A program made the translations under genes and the position numbers. Shown here piece by piece: positions 6,948 through 14,751 of a stretch of DNA of 16,113 nucleotides (position 1 is the stretch's first letter; each line of letters starts with the position of its first letter). Source of the DNA: an uncultured Prevotella sp. (lineage in GTDB: Bacteria; Bacteroidota; Bacteroidia; Bacteroidales; Bacteroidaceae); NCBI GenBank assembly GCA_947095945.1, contig CAMUQM010000023.1:1-16113 (forward strand), written 5' to 3'. A model generated the notes under the pieces. The model saw only the letters and a program-made list of their open reading frames with translations, did no database searches and was not told the DNA's origin.

Positions 6948-8225
6948 ATGAACATGAAGAAGGAAATAATAAGCCTTGCCTTGATAATGATAGCTTCCAT
7001 TAGTCAGGCGCAGACATTAGAAGAGTGTCAACAGGCAGCAGAAAGGAATTATCCTCTTATCAAACAGTATGAATTGATTGCAAAGACAACACAGTTAACA
7101 GTTCAGAATATCCAAAAAGGGTGGCTACCACAACTCACTGCTTCAGTACAAGCAACCTATCAGAGTGCTGTTGCATCTTGGCCAGAGAGTATGCAAAGTG
7201 TGTATCAGCAGATGGGACTCAACATGAAAGGGCTCAGTAAGGACCAGTATAAGATAAGTGTCGACCTTCAGCAGACAATCTATGATGGTGGTGCTATCAG
7301 CAGTCAGCGTAACATCTCACAGCAAGAGGGAAAAGTTCAAGAGGCGCAAACAGAAACAAATCTGTATCAAGTGCGCCGACATGTCAATGAGATGTATTTC
7401 TCACTACTCTTACTAAACGAACAGATTCAGCTGAACGAGGATGTAAAAGTACTTCTACAGTCAAGTGAGAAAAAACTTTCTGCTATGGTAAAAAGCGGTA
7501 CTGCTGCTACAAGCGACCTCGACAATGTACGTGCTGAGCGACTAAGCGTAGAGCAACAGAGCGAGAATCTAAAGCAACAACAACAAATGCTACAACGCAT
7601 GTTAAGTGTCTTCTGTGGCATCGAGATAAACAATATACAGAAGCCAAAAGCTATCCAAGTGGCTTCGTTAGCAAACAATCGCCCTGAGATGCGCCTATAT
7701 GATAGTCAACTAAAGCTTACCGAGGCTAAAGAGAAAGCATTAGACACACAGCTACGTCCCAAGTTAGGACTCTTTGCACAAGGCTATTACGGCTATCCGG
7801 GACTGAATATGTTTGAGGATATGATGAACCGCAAATGGAGTATTAATGGTATTGTCGGCATCAAACTGTCATGGAACGTGAGTGCACTCTATACTCGCAA
7901 GAACGACAAAGCAAGGCTAAGCGCACAACGCGAAATGATAGAGAGTGCGCGTGAAGTATTCCTTTTCAATAATAAACTGGAAGAAATACAGCAATCTGAG
8001 AATATCAGCCGCTACCAGACGATGATGAAAAGCGACGATGAAATTATAGTATTGCGCACAAACGTACGTAAGGCTGCAGAGTCAAAGCTTGCTCACGGAA
8101 TCATAGATGTCAACAGTTTGTTACGAGAGATAAACAATGAGAATGCTGCTAAGACTCAACAAACTATTCATGAGATAGATATGCTCAAAGAAATGTATAA
8201 TCTGAAATATACAAACAACGAATAA
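6948..8225 (+). CDS. TolC-family outer-membrane efflux channel
   Basis: This is the outer-membrane component of a tripartite exporter: a trimeric beta-barrel plus periplasmic helical tunnel that docks with the membrane-fusion protein. The 425-residue length fits the family. The N-terminus has a signal peptide (KKEIISLALIMIASISQAQ) with cleavage after QAQ or SQA; the second ATG at 6954 (MKKE) may be the true start. The mature protein begins TLEECQQAAERNYPLIKQ, the standard opening helix of the first OEP repeat. A YQSAVASW/KISVDLQQTIYDGG stretch forms the first barrel strands, and the second repeat begins around NRPEMRLYDSQLKLTEAKEK with barrel strands at LGLFAQGYYGYPG. Long Gln- and Glu-rich helices fill the rest. 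It is first in the operon, 19 bp ahead of the membrane-fusion gene. Confidence 0.9.
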   Translation: MNMKKEIISLALIMIASISQAQTLEECQQAAERNYPLIKQYELIAKTTQLTVQNIQKGWLPQLTASVQATYQSAVASWPESMQSVYQQMGLNMKGLSKDQYKISVDLQQTIYDGGAISSQRNISQQEGKVQEAQTETNLYQVRRHVNEMYFSLLLLNEQIQLNEDVKVLLQSSEKKLSAMVKSGTAATSDLDNVRAERLSVEQQSENLKQQQQMLQRMLSVFCGIEINNIQKPKAIQVASLANNRPEMRLYDSQLKLTEAKEKALDTQLRPKLGLFAQGYYGYPGLNMFEDMMNRKWSINGIVGIKLSWNVSALYTRKNDKARLSAQREMIESAREVFLFNNKLEEIQQSENISRYQTMMKSDDEIIVLRTNVRKAAESKLAHGIIDVNSLLREINNENAAKTQQTIHEIDMLKEMYNLKYTNNE

Positions 8226-8244
8226 AAACAAACAACCAACAGAT

Positions 8245-9261
8245 ATGAAGAAGATATTTATTTTAGCCAGTCTTGCCGTTATAATAGCATCTTGCGGAAA
8301 TGACAAGAAGGATTATGATGCAACAGGAACATTCGAAGCCACCGAAGTTACAGTATCAGCAGAGTCTGTAGGGCAGTTAATAAGCTTCAATGTTACAGAA
8401 GGACAGATACTTAATAGCGGACTGACTGTTGGTCAGATTGACTCACGCCAGCTCACGCTGAAACGTGAACAGTTATCTACAAGTAACGAACAACTGACTG
8501 CAACACATAGCCAGCTCGAAGCAAACAAGCGACAATTGGCAGCTAACCGACAAGCAACGGCAAGTAAACAATTGGATCTTGAAAAGCAAGTGGCATCTAT
8601 TCGCCAACAGATTGCTAATCAACAACGTGAGCGCGAACGCTTTTCTGAACTTTTAAAAGATGGTGCTGTACCACGCAAACAAGTTGATGACATTGACTAT
8701 CAGATACAAGTACTGCAGAAACAACTCGTAGCTACACAGGAACAGATTGCCAGTCAGAACGCATCTTTAGCCGAACAGAATAAGGGTATAGCTGCTCAGA
8801 TCGACGGCATCAGTTCTCAGCAGAGTGGAGTAAACGCACAGCAAGCTGGCGTTCGCAATCAACAGGCACAGATAGACGACCAGATTGCCCGCACCTTTGT
8901 AAAGAGTCCGCTCACAGGAACAGTCTTAGAGAAGTATGTTGAGCAAGGAGAGTTCGTCACAGTAGGGAAACCTTTATTCAAGATTGCAGATACCAAACGA
9001 ATGTATATACGGGCATATATCACCTCTGAACAGCTTAAAAACGTTAAGTTAGGACAGAAGGTAAAGGTGATGGCAGACTATGGTGGTGGCGAAAAGAAGC
9101 AATATGATGGTGTTGTCACATGGATATCAAGTCGTTCAGAATTTACACCAAAGAGTATAGTCACAGAAGACGAACGTGCCGATTTGGTCTATGCTATCAA
9201 GATACAGTTCCAGAATGACGGATATGCCAAGATTGGAATGTATGGCGAAGTGAAGTTTTAA
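8245..9261 (+). CDS. HlyD/AcrA-type membrane-fusion lipoprotein
   Basis: This periplasmic adaptor bridges the inner-membrane ABC permeases to the TolC-like channel. It has 338 residues. The N-terminus is a lipoprotein signal with the lipobox IASC, cysteine at residue 17, so anchoring by lipid in the inner membrane is expected. Residues about 35-70 (VSAESVGQLISFNVTEGQIL) and about 225-250 (KSPLTGTVLEKYVEQGEFV) are the two halves of the split biotinyl-lipoyl domain. Between them lies a long Gln-rich coiled-coil hairpin, with LKDGAVPRKQVDD marking the turn typical of the family. The beta-barrel domain follows (MYIRAYITSEQLKNVKLGQKV). It ends 3 bp before the GTG that opens the ATPase frame, suggesting coupled translation. 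Confidence 0.92.
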   Translation: MKKIFILASLAVIIASCGNDKKDYDATGTFEATEVTVSAESVGQLISFNVTEGQILNSGLTVGQIDSRQLTLKREQLSTSNEQLTATHSQLEANKRQLAANRQATASKQLDLEKQVASIRQQIANQQRERERFSELLKDGAVPRKQVDDIDYQIQVLQKQLVATQEQIASQNASLAEQNKGIAAQIDGISSQQSGVNAQQAGVRNQQAQIDDQIARTFVKSPLTGTVLEKYVEQGEFVTVGKPLFKIADTKRMYIRAYITSEQLKNVKLGQKVKVMADYGGGEKKQYDGVVTWISSRSEFTPKSIVTEDERADLVYAIKIQFQNDGYAKIGMYGEVKF

Positions 9262-9264
9262 AGT

Positions 9265-10755
9265 GTGAAAAAAATGATGACAGCAATAGAAGTAAACAAT
9301 ATATCAAAGCACTACGGAAAGGTTCAAGCACTGAAAGATGTTTGTTTTTCAGTAAATAAAGGTGAGGTATTCGGACTCATCGGACCAGACGGAGCAGGCA
9401 AAACGTCCATGTTTCGCATCCTTTGCTCCCTACTTTTGCCAGAGACTGGAACGGCAACAGTAGATGGGTTTGACGTGGTAAACCAAATGGAAGAAGTGCG
9501 AAAAATAGTCGGTTATATGCCGGGGAAATTCTCACTCTATCAGGACTTAACGATAGAAGAGAACCTTAACTTCTTTGCTACACTCTTCAATACGACAGTA
9601 GAAGAGAATTATGACTCTATCAAGCCTATCTATTCACAGATTGAACAGTTTAAGAATAGAAAAGCAGGAGCGCTCTCTGGCGGAATGAAACAGAAGTTGG
9701 CACTCTGCTGCGCATTGGTCCATCAACCCAGCGTTCTCTTCCTTGACGAACCAACAACAGGTGTTGATCCAGTCAGTCGAAAGGAGTTTTGGGAGATACT
9801 TGGGCTATTAAAAGAACGAGATATCACCATCGTGGCTTCCACTCCTTACCTCGACGAGGTAAGAAGTTGTGAACGAGTAGCCTTTTTCTCAGAGGGAACA
9901 ATAAGAGGAATTGCCACTGCAGACGATATTCTTACAGAGTTTAGAGATATCTTCAATCCGCCCGGTATTGAGCGAGCTGGAAACGACAAGACTGGGAATT
10001 GGGGAAACAACAAATCTGAAAATGTCATTGAAGTAGAGCATCTTGTCAAAGCCTTCGGTCCTTTCCACGCTGTAGACGATGTCTCCTTTACTGTGAAGAA
10101 GGGCGAAATCTTCGGTTTTCTCGGTGCTAACGGAGCTGGAAAGACTACAGCCATGCACATGCTCACAGGCTTAAACCAACCTACCAGCGGTACGGGAAGA
10201 GTTGTTGGGTTTGACATACGCACCGAGTATGAGCAGATTAAGCGACATATTGGCTATATGAGCCAGAAGTTCTCGCTTTATGATGACCTTACCGTTGCCG
10301 AGAACATCAGCCTTTTTGCAGGTATCTACGGTATGAATGATGATGAAATACATCGAAAGACTGACGAGCTATTAGAGCAACTGAACTTCTCAGAACATCG
10401 CAACACGCTGGTTGCAAGTCTGCCTTTAGGATGGAAACAGAAGCTTGCCTTCTCTGTAAGTATCTTCCACGAGCCCGGCATTGTATTCCTTGACGAGCCT
10501 ACAGGAGGTGTCGATCCTGCCACACGTCGCCAGTTCTGGGAACTTATCTACGATGCTGCAGAAAGAGGAATAACGGTCTTTGTGACTACACACTATATGG
10601 ATGAAGCCGAATATTGCGACCGCATTTCCATTATGGTAGACGGTAAGATAAAGGCTCTGGGTACGCCCGACGAACTAAAGCGGAAGTTCAATCAACCCGA
10701 CATGGACCACGTCTTCACCTATCTGGCACGTCAGGCAACTCGCAGTTCAGATTAA
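9265..10755 (+). CDS. Fused double ABC-transporter ATPase (YbhF/RbbA-like)
   Basis: This cytoplasmic ATPase subunit carries two nucleotide-binding domains in one 496-residue chain and powers the two ABC-2 permeases. NBD1: Walker A GPDGAGKT (40-47), signature LSGGMKQ (137-143), Walker B FLDEP (159-163). NBD2: Walker A GANGAGKT (287-294), Q334 in the Q-loop, Walker B FLDEP (408-412), switch His443 in TTHYMDEA. NBD1 lacks the Q-loop Gln (Gly87 in GYMPGKFSLY) and the switch His (Pro194 in STPYLDEV). The NBD2 signature is degenerate (LPLGWKQ, 386-392). All three losses fall in the same composite ATP site, so one site should be catalytic and one structural. The linker at about 240-250 is Asn/Gly-rich. 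The frame opens at GTG 9265, but ATG 9274 or 9277 are likely alternative starts. Confidence 0.93.
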   Translation: MKKMMTAIEVNNISKHYGKVQALKDVCFSVNKGEVFGLIGPDGAGKTSMFRILCSLLLPETGTATVDGFDVVNQMEEVRKIVGYMPGKFSLYQDLTIEENLNFFATLFNTTVEENYDSIKPIYSQIEQFKNRKAGALSGGMKQKLALCCALVHQPSVLFLDEPTTGVDPVSRKEFWEILGLLKERDITIVASTPYLDEVRSCERVAFFSEGTIRGIATADDILTEFRDIFNPPGIERAGNDKTGNWGNNKSENVIEVEHLVKAFGPFHAVDDVSFTVKKGEIFGFLGANGAGKTTAMHMLTGLNQPTSGTGRVVGFDIRTEYEQIKRHIGYMSQKFSLYDDLTVAENISLFAGIYGMNDDEIHRKTDELLEQLNFSEHRNTLVASLPLGWKQKLAFSVSIFHEPGIVFLDEPTGGVDPATRRQFWELIYDAAERGITVFVTTHYMDEAEYCDRISIMVDGKIKALGTPDELKRKFNQPDMDHVFTYLARQATRSSD

Positions 10756-10787
10756 GAACAAATATTCAATATAAAAAACAATCATAG

Positions 10788-11846
10788 ATGAAGCAGTTTA
10801 TTTCATTTGTTATCAAGGAAACTAAGCATATTATCCGAGATAAACGCACGATGCTAATGCTCTTCGGTATGCCCATCGTAATGATGCTTCTGTTTGGTTT
10901 TGCCATCACCAATGATGTACGAAACGTGCGTGTTGTCATCGTTATGAGCAATGCTGACAATGCTACTCAGCAGGCTGCAGACCGCTTGGCAGCATCTGAA
11001 TACTTCATATTAACAAAGGTTGTGGCAAATCCTGCCAAAGCTGAGAAAGCTATCCGTAATCAGGAAGCCGACATAGCAGTCGTATTTGCAAATGATTTTG
11101 CAAGCAGACAATCTGGTTATCAGCTCATTGTCGATGCCGCAGACCCTAATATGGCACAGCAGTGGACCACCTATACCAATGCCGTCATAGCCAATACTGC
11201 AAGTAGTGTTGTGAACTCAAAACTACTTTATAATCCTCAGATGAAGTCGACTTACAACTTTGTTCCTGCCATTATGGGTACATTGTTGATGCTGGTTTGT
11301 GCGATGATGACATCAATATCCATTGTTCGAGAAAAAGAAAAGAACACGATGGAGGTGTTGCTTGTATCACCTACAAAGCCCCTAATGATAATCATTGCTA
11401 AGGCAGTACCCTATATCGTCCTTGCTTTCATTATACTGATAGTAATACTCCTCATGTCTACGTTTGTCTTAGGAGTACCTGTAGAGGGATCCTTGTTTTG
11501 GATATTCGTAGTTTCTACTCTTTATATCCTCCTTGCACTTTCGTTAGGACTGCTTATCTCAACAATAGCTAAGACACAACTTGTAGCCCTCCTCTTGTCA
11601 GCGATGGTATTACTAATGCCTATTATGATGCTCTCTGGAATGATGTTTCCCATAGAGTCAATGCCCGAGATATTACAATATGTCTCAGCCATCATTCCTA
11701 CACGGTACTACACAAGTGCTATGCGTAAGCTGATGATTATGGGTGTTGGCATCGAGAACATCTACTTTGAGATAATTGTTCTTACGAGTATGCTCATAGG
11801 CTTAATGTCCCTCGCATTGGCTAAGTTTAACAAACGATTAGAATAG
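10788..11846 (+). CDS. ABC-2 type permease, first of two
   Basis: This inner-membrane subunit is a 352-residue protein of the ABC-2 (YhhJ/YbhS/YbhR) kind. One membrane segment near residues 22-41 (MLMLFGMPIVMMLLFGFAI) is followed by a periplasmic domain to about residue 160, and then five hydrophobic segments. The conserved cytoplasmic coupling motif REKEKNTMEVLLVSP begins at residue 181, just after the second membrane segment. The gene starts 32 bp after the ATPase gene and ends 6 bp before the second permease. The paired permeases probably form a heterodimer driven by the fused ATPase. The substrate is unknown; relatives in enterobacteria are linked to drug, cation or lipophilic compound export. 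Confidence 0.92.
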   Translation: MKQFISFVIKETKHIIRDKRTMLMLFGMPIVMMLLFGFAITNDVRNVRVVIVMSNADNATQQAADRLAASEYFILTKVVANPAKAEKAIRNQEADIAVVFANDFASRQSGYQLIVDAADPNMAQQWTTYTNAVIANTASSVVNSKLLYNPQMKSTYNFVPAIMGTLLMLVCAMMTSISIVREKEKNTMEVLLVSPTKPLMIIIAKAVPYIVLAFIILIVILLMSTFVLGVPVEGSLFWIFVVSTLYILLALSLGLLISTIAKTQLVALLLSAMVLLMPIMMLSGMMFPIESMPEILQYVSAIIPTRYYTSAMRKLMIMGVGIENIYFEIIVLTSMLIGLMSLALAKFNKRLE

Positions 11847-11852
11847 AAAACT

Positions 11853-12938
11853 ATGACTCTGAAATATCTTTTAAGAAAAGAACTTACCCAAATACGGCGT
11901 AACTCTTTTCTACCAAGATTAATAATTATCTTCCCCATTATGATTATGTGTGTCATGCCATGGGTAATGAATATGGAGGTAAAGAATATTGTGGTGGATG
12001 TTGTCGACAACGATCGTTCTACACTGTCACAGCAGTTAGTGCATGAGATTGAAGCAAATAAGTACTTTATCTTCCATGGTCAGCAGCCAACCTACGCACA
12101 GGCTCTCAAGAACATAGAGAACTCTAAGGCTGACATTGTGGTTGTCATACCACAGAACTACAGCCGTAATCTAAGTTCAGGACGTGTTCCGCAAGTACTT
12201 ATTGCTGCTAATGCTGTCAATGGAACAAAGGGGGCAATGGGTTCAAGCTATCTTTCCCTGATAGTTTCTGCTAATGCTTTGCCCTCTGTTACTGCCATCA
12301 AGTCGAAGGTAGACACACTTTATCTCTATAACAAACATCTTGATTTCAAACTCTTTATGATTCCTGCGTTGTTTGCAATGGTAATGATGTTGATGACAGG
12401 ATTCCTACCAACGCTTAACATCGTAGGCGAAAAAGAAAAGGGCACAATAGAACAAATAAATGTGACACCAGTCAGTAAATGGACATTCATACTTTCCAAG
12501 TTGATTCCTTACTGGATGATTGCAATCTTCATAGTAACAGTCTGTCTGCTGTTAGCTTGGCTACTGTACGGCATAACTCCTGTAGGCAATGTCGCCCTCA
12601 TCTATCTATTGTCAATGTTGCTTGCGCTGTTCTTCTCGTCTTTCGGACTGATTATTTCCAACTACTCCGATACAATGCAGCAGGCTATCTTCGTAATGTG
12701 GTTCTTCGTAGTCATCCTCCTGTTACTTTCAGGATTATATACTCCGACTCGTTCGATGCCATCTATTACATATCTTTCCACTTACATCAACCCTGTAAGC
12801 TACTTCATTGAAGCGATGCGTACCGTGTTTATTCGTGGAGGAGACTTTGACAGTATTATTCATCAGGTGCTTGCTCTCTCGGGAATAGGCTTGGTTATGG
12901 GTACTTGGGCAGTGATGAGTTACAAAAAAAATAATTAA
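11853..12938 (+). CDS. ABC-2 type permease, second of two
   Basis: This 361-residue inner-membrane protein has the same layout as its neighbour: an N-terminal membrane segment (LIIIFPIMIMCVMPWVM), a periplasmic domain rich in polar residues, then five hydrophobic segments. The coupling motif GEKEKGTIEQINVTP begins at residue 192 and parallels that of the first permease, so the two are paralogues. The last membrane helices include LLLLSGLYTPTRSMP, typical of the family. It is the final gene of the operon; a GC-rich hairpin lies about 95 bp downstream. Confidence 0.92.
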   Translation: MTLKYLLRKELTQIRRNSFLPRLIIIFPIMIMCVMPWVMNMEVKNIVVDVVDNDRSTLSQQLVHEIEANKYFIFHGQQPTYAQALKNIENSKADIVVVIPQNYSRNLSSGRVPQVLIAANAVNGTKGAMGSSYLSLIVSANALPSVTAIKSKVDTLYLYNKHLDFKLFMIPALFAMVMMLMTGFLPTLNIVGEKEKGTIEQINVTPVSKWTFILSKLIPYWMIAIFIVTVCLLLAWLLYGITPVGNVALIYLLSMLLALFFSSFGLIISNYSDTMQQAIFVMWFFVVILLLLSGLYTPTRSMPSITYLSTYINPVSYFIEAMRTVFIRGGDFDSIIHQVLALSGIGLVMGTWAVMSYKKNN

Positions 12939-13033
12939 GTCCTATTCATTATACACACAAAACAATTTTGAAACATTCAAAACTGTTTACGTTTTAGCCT
13001 GAGTTTTATTGATTTTCAAGCATAAAGCAACTA

Positions 13034-13075
13034 CCCCCTTTCACTCGAAAGAATGAAGGGGGGGGAAGCTTTTGT
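13034..13075 (+). terminator. Hairpin terminator after the exporter operon
   Basis: CCCCCTTTCACTC (13034-13046) pairs with GAATGAAGGGGG (13051-13062) around a GAAA tetraloop, with one bulged T and one C-A mismatch. A run of eight G closes the 3' side, so the stem can slide. It is followed by AAGCTTTTGT, only a short T tract, so termination efficiency is uncertain. Confidence 0.55.
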
Positions 13076-13207
13076 AATGTATAAGGCTAATAATACAATG
13101 AGAAAAGAAACCAAACCAGAACTAAAATTTCACATATAAACGACACCTCAATAGTCAATGATAGAAAACCAAACATAAAACTGTTTTGTAAAGAATATTC
13201 AAACATT

Positions 13208-13317
13208 GAAAAATAAAAGATGCTCTTTTAGCTTCTAAAAGATGCCCAATTGACTTGCAAAAGATGCCCTTTTGGACTCTAACTAACGCCCTTTTCAAGT
13301 TCAATTAAGCACCTTTT
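13208..13317 (-). repeat. 22-bp-period repeat array, copy B (5 units)
   Basis: Read on the minus strand, five 22-bp units run from 13317 down to 13208, starting AAAAGGTGC, AAAAGGGCG, AAAAGGGCA, AATTGGGCA and AAAAGAGCA. They follow the same unit order as copy A but in opposite orientation. By eye, units 3 and 4 differ from copy A at only one and two positions; unit 5 is the most diverged. Like copy A, it lies between two convergent genes. Confidence 0.85.
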
Positions 13318-13618
13318 GAGACACAACTCTGCAACTCATTGATACTATGTAACTTATAGAGCTAACATTTTAGCTCATTTTTTCGCCTTTTAAAGCCTAA
13401 AAGCTCACTTGATTTGTAAATAAAATTCAAATACTATGGGAGTATTTTTACATCTTTTGTTATCAGCTCTATTTTCTTATATACTGTATTTTTCGTAAGA
13501 TGTTTTAGGTTATAGAGTTACACGATAGTATACTGATTATCAAAGAGTTGCTATGTAATAAAAAGCAGACAGTATCCTTTATGCGGCAAAAGAGATAGGT
13601 AGAGTCTCTAAGATCTTC

Positions 13619-14131
13619 CTATTCTTTTACTACAACTCCCTTATCCAAGTTTATTGTAAGCATCTTACGCTCCTTCCCAAGTTCCTTCAGATACTTAAAT
13701 TTCACCCTATAGTCTTCGCAAGTAATACCTGCAACTCCCTTTTGATAGATAATTCTGTAATCAGAAAACAAGGCGACATCAACCATCAAAACGCCCCCTT
13801 TCTTATAACCTAAGTATTGCTGAAAATAGGAATCAAAGGGCAGGTAATCATCTTGATGCCTATGAATATACTTCCTTACAACCGTTTTTGCAAGTTCAAA
13901 CTCCTTGTCATTCAACTGTTTCGGAACCTCTTTTCTTATCTTACCAAATAACGAGTCTCCATTAGCCGTTACTGCCTTTTCGGAAATAACATTGTATATT
14001 TTTTGCTCCGTCTCATCCTTTGCGTAGATGTACACAGTGTCATATGGAGAATGAACGGTTATTACCTTTCGCGTCTCCGTTGTACAACAGAGTAGAAAGG
14101 GACAAGAAAAGATAAGTAGTATAGCCTTCAT
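13619..14131 (-). CDS. Small envelope protein, unknown function
   Basis: This 170-residue protein is not recognised. The N-terminus (KAILLIFSCPFLLCC) is a hydrophobic export signal ending in two cysteines; it resembles a lipoprotein signal but the residue before either cysteine (Leu or Cys) is not a canonical lipobox. The mature part is mostly polar and charged, with a strand-rich start (VITVHSPYDTVYIYAKDE) and a Lys/Glu-rich end (VKFKYLKELGKERKMLTIN). No enzymatic motif is visible. It starts 9 bp after the stop of the upstream lipoprotein gene, so the two are probably co-transcribed and may work together at the envelope. Confidence 0.6.
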   Translation of the reverse strand: MKAILLIFSCPFLLCCTTETRKVITVHSPYDTVYIYAKDETEQKIYNVISEKAVTANGDSLFGKIRKEVPKQLNDKEFELAKTVVRKYIHRHQDDYLPFDSYFQQYLGYKKGGVLMVDVALFSDYRIIYQKGVAGITCEDYRVKFKYLKELGKERKMLTINLDKGVVVKE

Positions 14132-14140
14132 ACGCTTCGA

Positions 14141-14716
14141 TTAATTGTTTTTAAAAGGAATATCCCCCACAAATATCCATACCGAACGAGCCTTTCCGTA
14201 CTCTCTTTTCATTAACGGAGAGAAGATACTATCACCATTTTCTCGTGCTATGGGGTACTTTTTATTCATAAACCAAACAGCATCTTTTGTGCGATAAAGA
14301 TTCATCTTGATGTAAGGTTTGTCTGACACATAATAGCCACCACACTCTTGTAAATTCAGAGTATCAGGAAAGTCCTGCACCAATATTCCCTCTGTCAATC
14401 CTTCGCTTGTTATGGTATGCGAAAGGATACCACCAGTATATACCCACCCTTTTAATAGCGTGAAAACCTTATTCTCGATACCAATTGGAGCTGTGTTGAA
14501 GTCATAATCCACACATTCCATAATAACAATGTCGTCCTTAAAAGCCTTTAGATGCTCTCTTTGGTCAGGAAAACGATATTGATTCATTACAACTGCTGTT
14601 CCTGTTTCGTTTGTAGTTACCTCCTTATCAGCGACTTTTATCTTACAGGCAGTCACTAAAAAAGAGAGGAAAAGCAACGTCAGAATTAATTGATATCTTT
14701 TCATACGCATAGGCAT
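14141..14716 (-). CDS. Predicted lipoprotein, unknown function
   Basis: This 191-residue protein has a clear lipoprotein signal: a hydrophobic stretch then the lipobox VTAC, after which the chain continues KIKVADKE. The third Met (start at 14704, MKRYQLIL) gives the most typical signal length, so the reported start at 14716 may be four residues too early. The mature region is rich in aromatic residues and acidic turns (MECVDYDFNTAP, GGYYVSDKPYIKMNLYR) and suggests a beta-rich fold, but no known domain was recognised. It lies 35 bp downstream of the helicase-exonuclease gene and 9 bp upstream of the next envelope gene. A functional link with the helicase is not implied by the sequence. Confidence 0.65.
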   Translation of the reverse strand: MPMRMKRYQLILTLLFLSFLVTACKIKVADKEVTTNETGTAVVMNQYRFPDQREHLKAFKDDIVIMECVDYDFNTAPIGIENKVFTLLKGWVYTGGILSHTITSEGLTEGILVQDFPDTLNLQECGGYYVSDKPYIKMNLYRTKDAVWFMNKKYPIARENGDSIFSPLMKREYGKARSVWIFVGDIPFKNN

Positions 14717-14751
14717 TGATAGTATGCTTTATTTATAAATACGGCTTCATC

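Larger units (their letters stand above)
12939..13618. other. Convergent intergenic region (680 bp)
   Basis: This gap separates the end of the exporter operon from the end of a minus-strand lipoprotein-like gene. It contains a short AT hairpin (TTTTGAA 12966-12972 with TTCAAAA 12976-12982), the stronger GC hairpin at 13034-13062, and copy B of the 22-bp-period array. A small GAGCT/AGCTC stem (13359-13376) followed by ATTTTTT lies just beyond the array and could be a weak plus-strand terminator. I see no gene. Confidence 0.65.

Noticed and set aside
9846..10223. 125-aa open frame antisense to the ATPase gene
   Set aside because: Shadow of the conserved ATPase coding sequence; no start context and a low-complexity Ser/Pro-rich translation.
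2179..13342. Shared 11-mer TGCAACTCATT beside both 22-bp arrays
   Set aside because: It keeps the same strand at both sites although the arrays are inverted, so it is not part of the element, and an 11-bp match in AT-rich DNA can be chance.
13560..13618. AGAGA/TCTCT stem followed by TTT as terminator for the minus-strand envelope genes
   Set aside because: Only five base pairs with a nine-base loop and a three-T tail; too weak to list.
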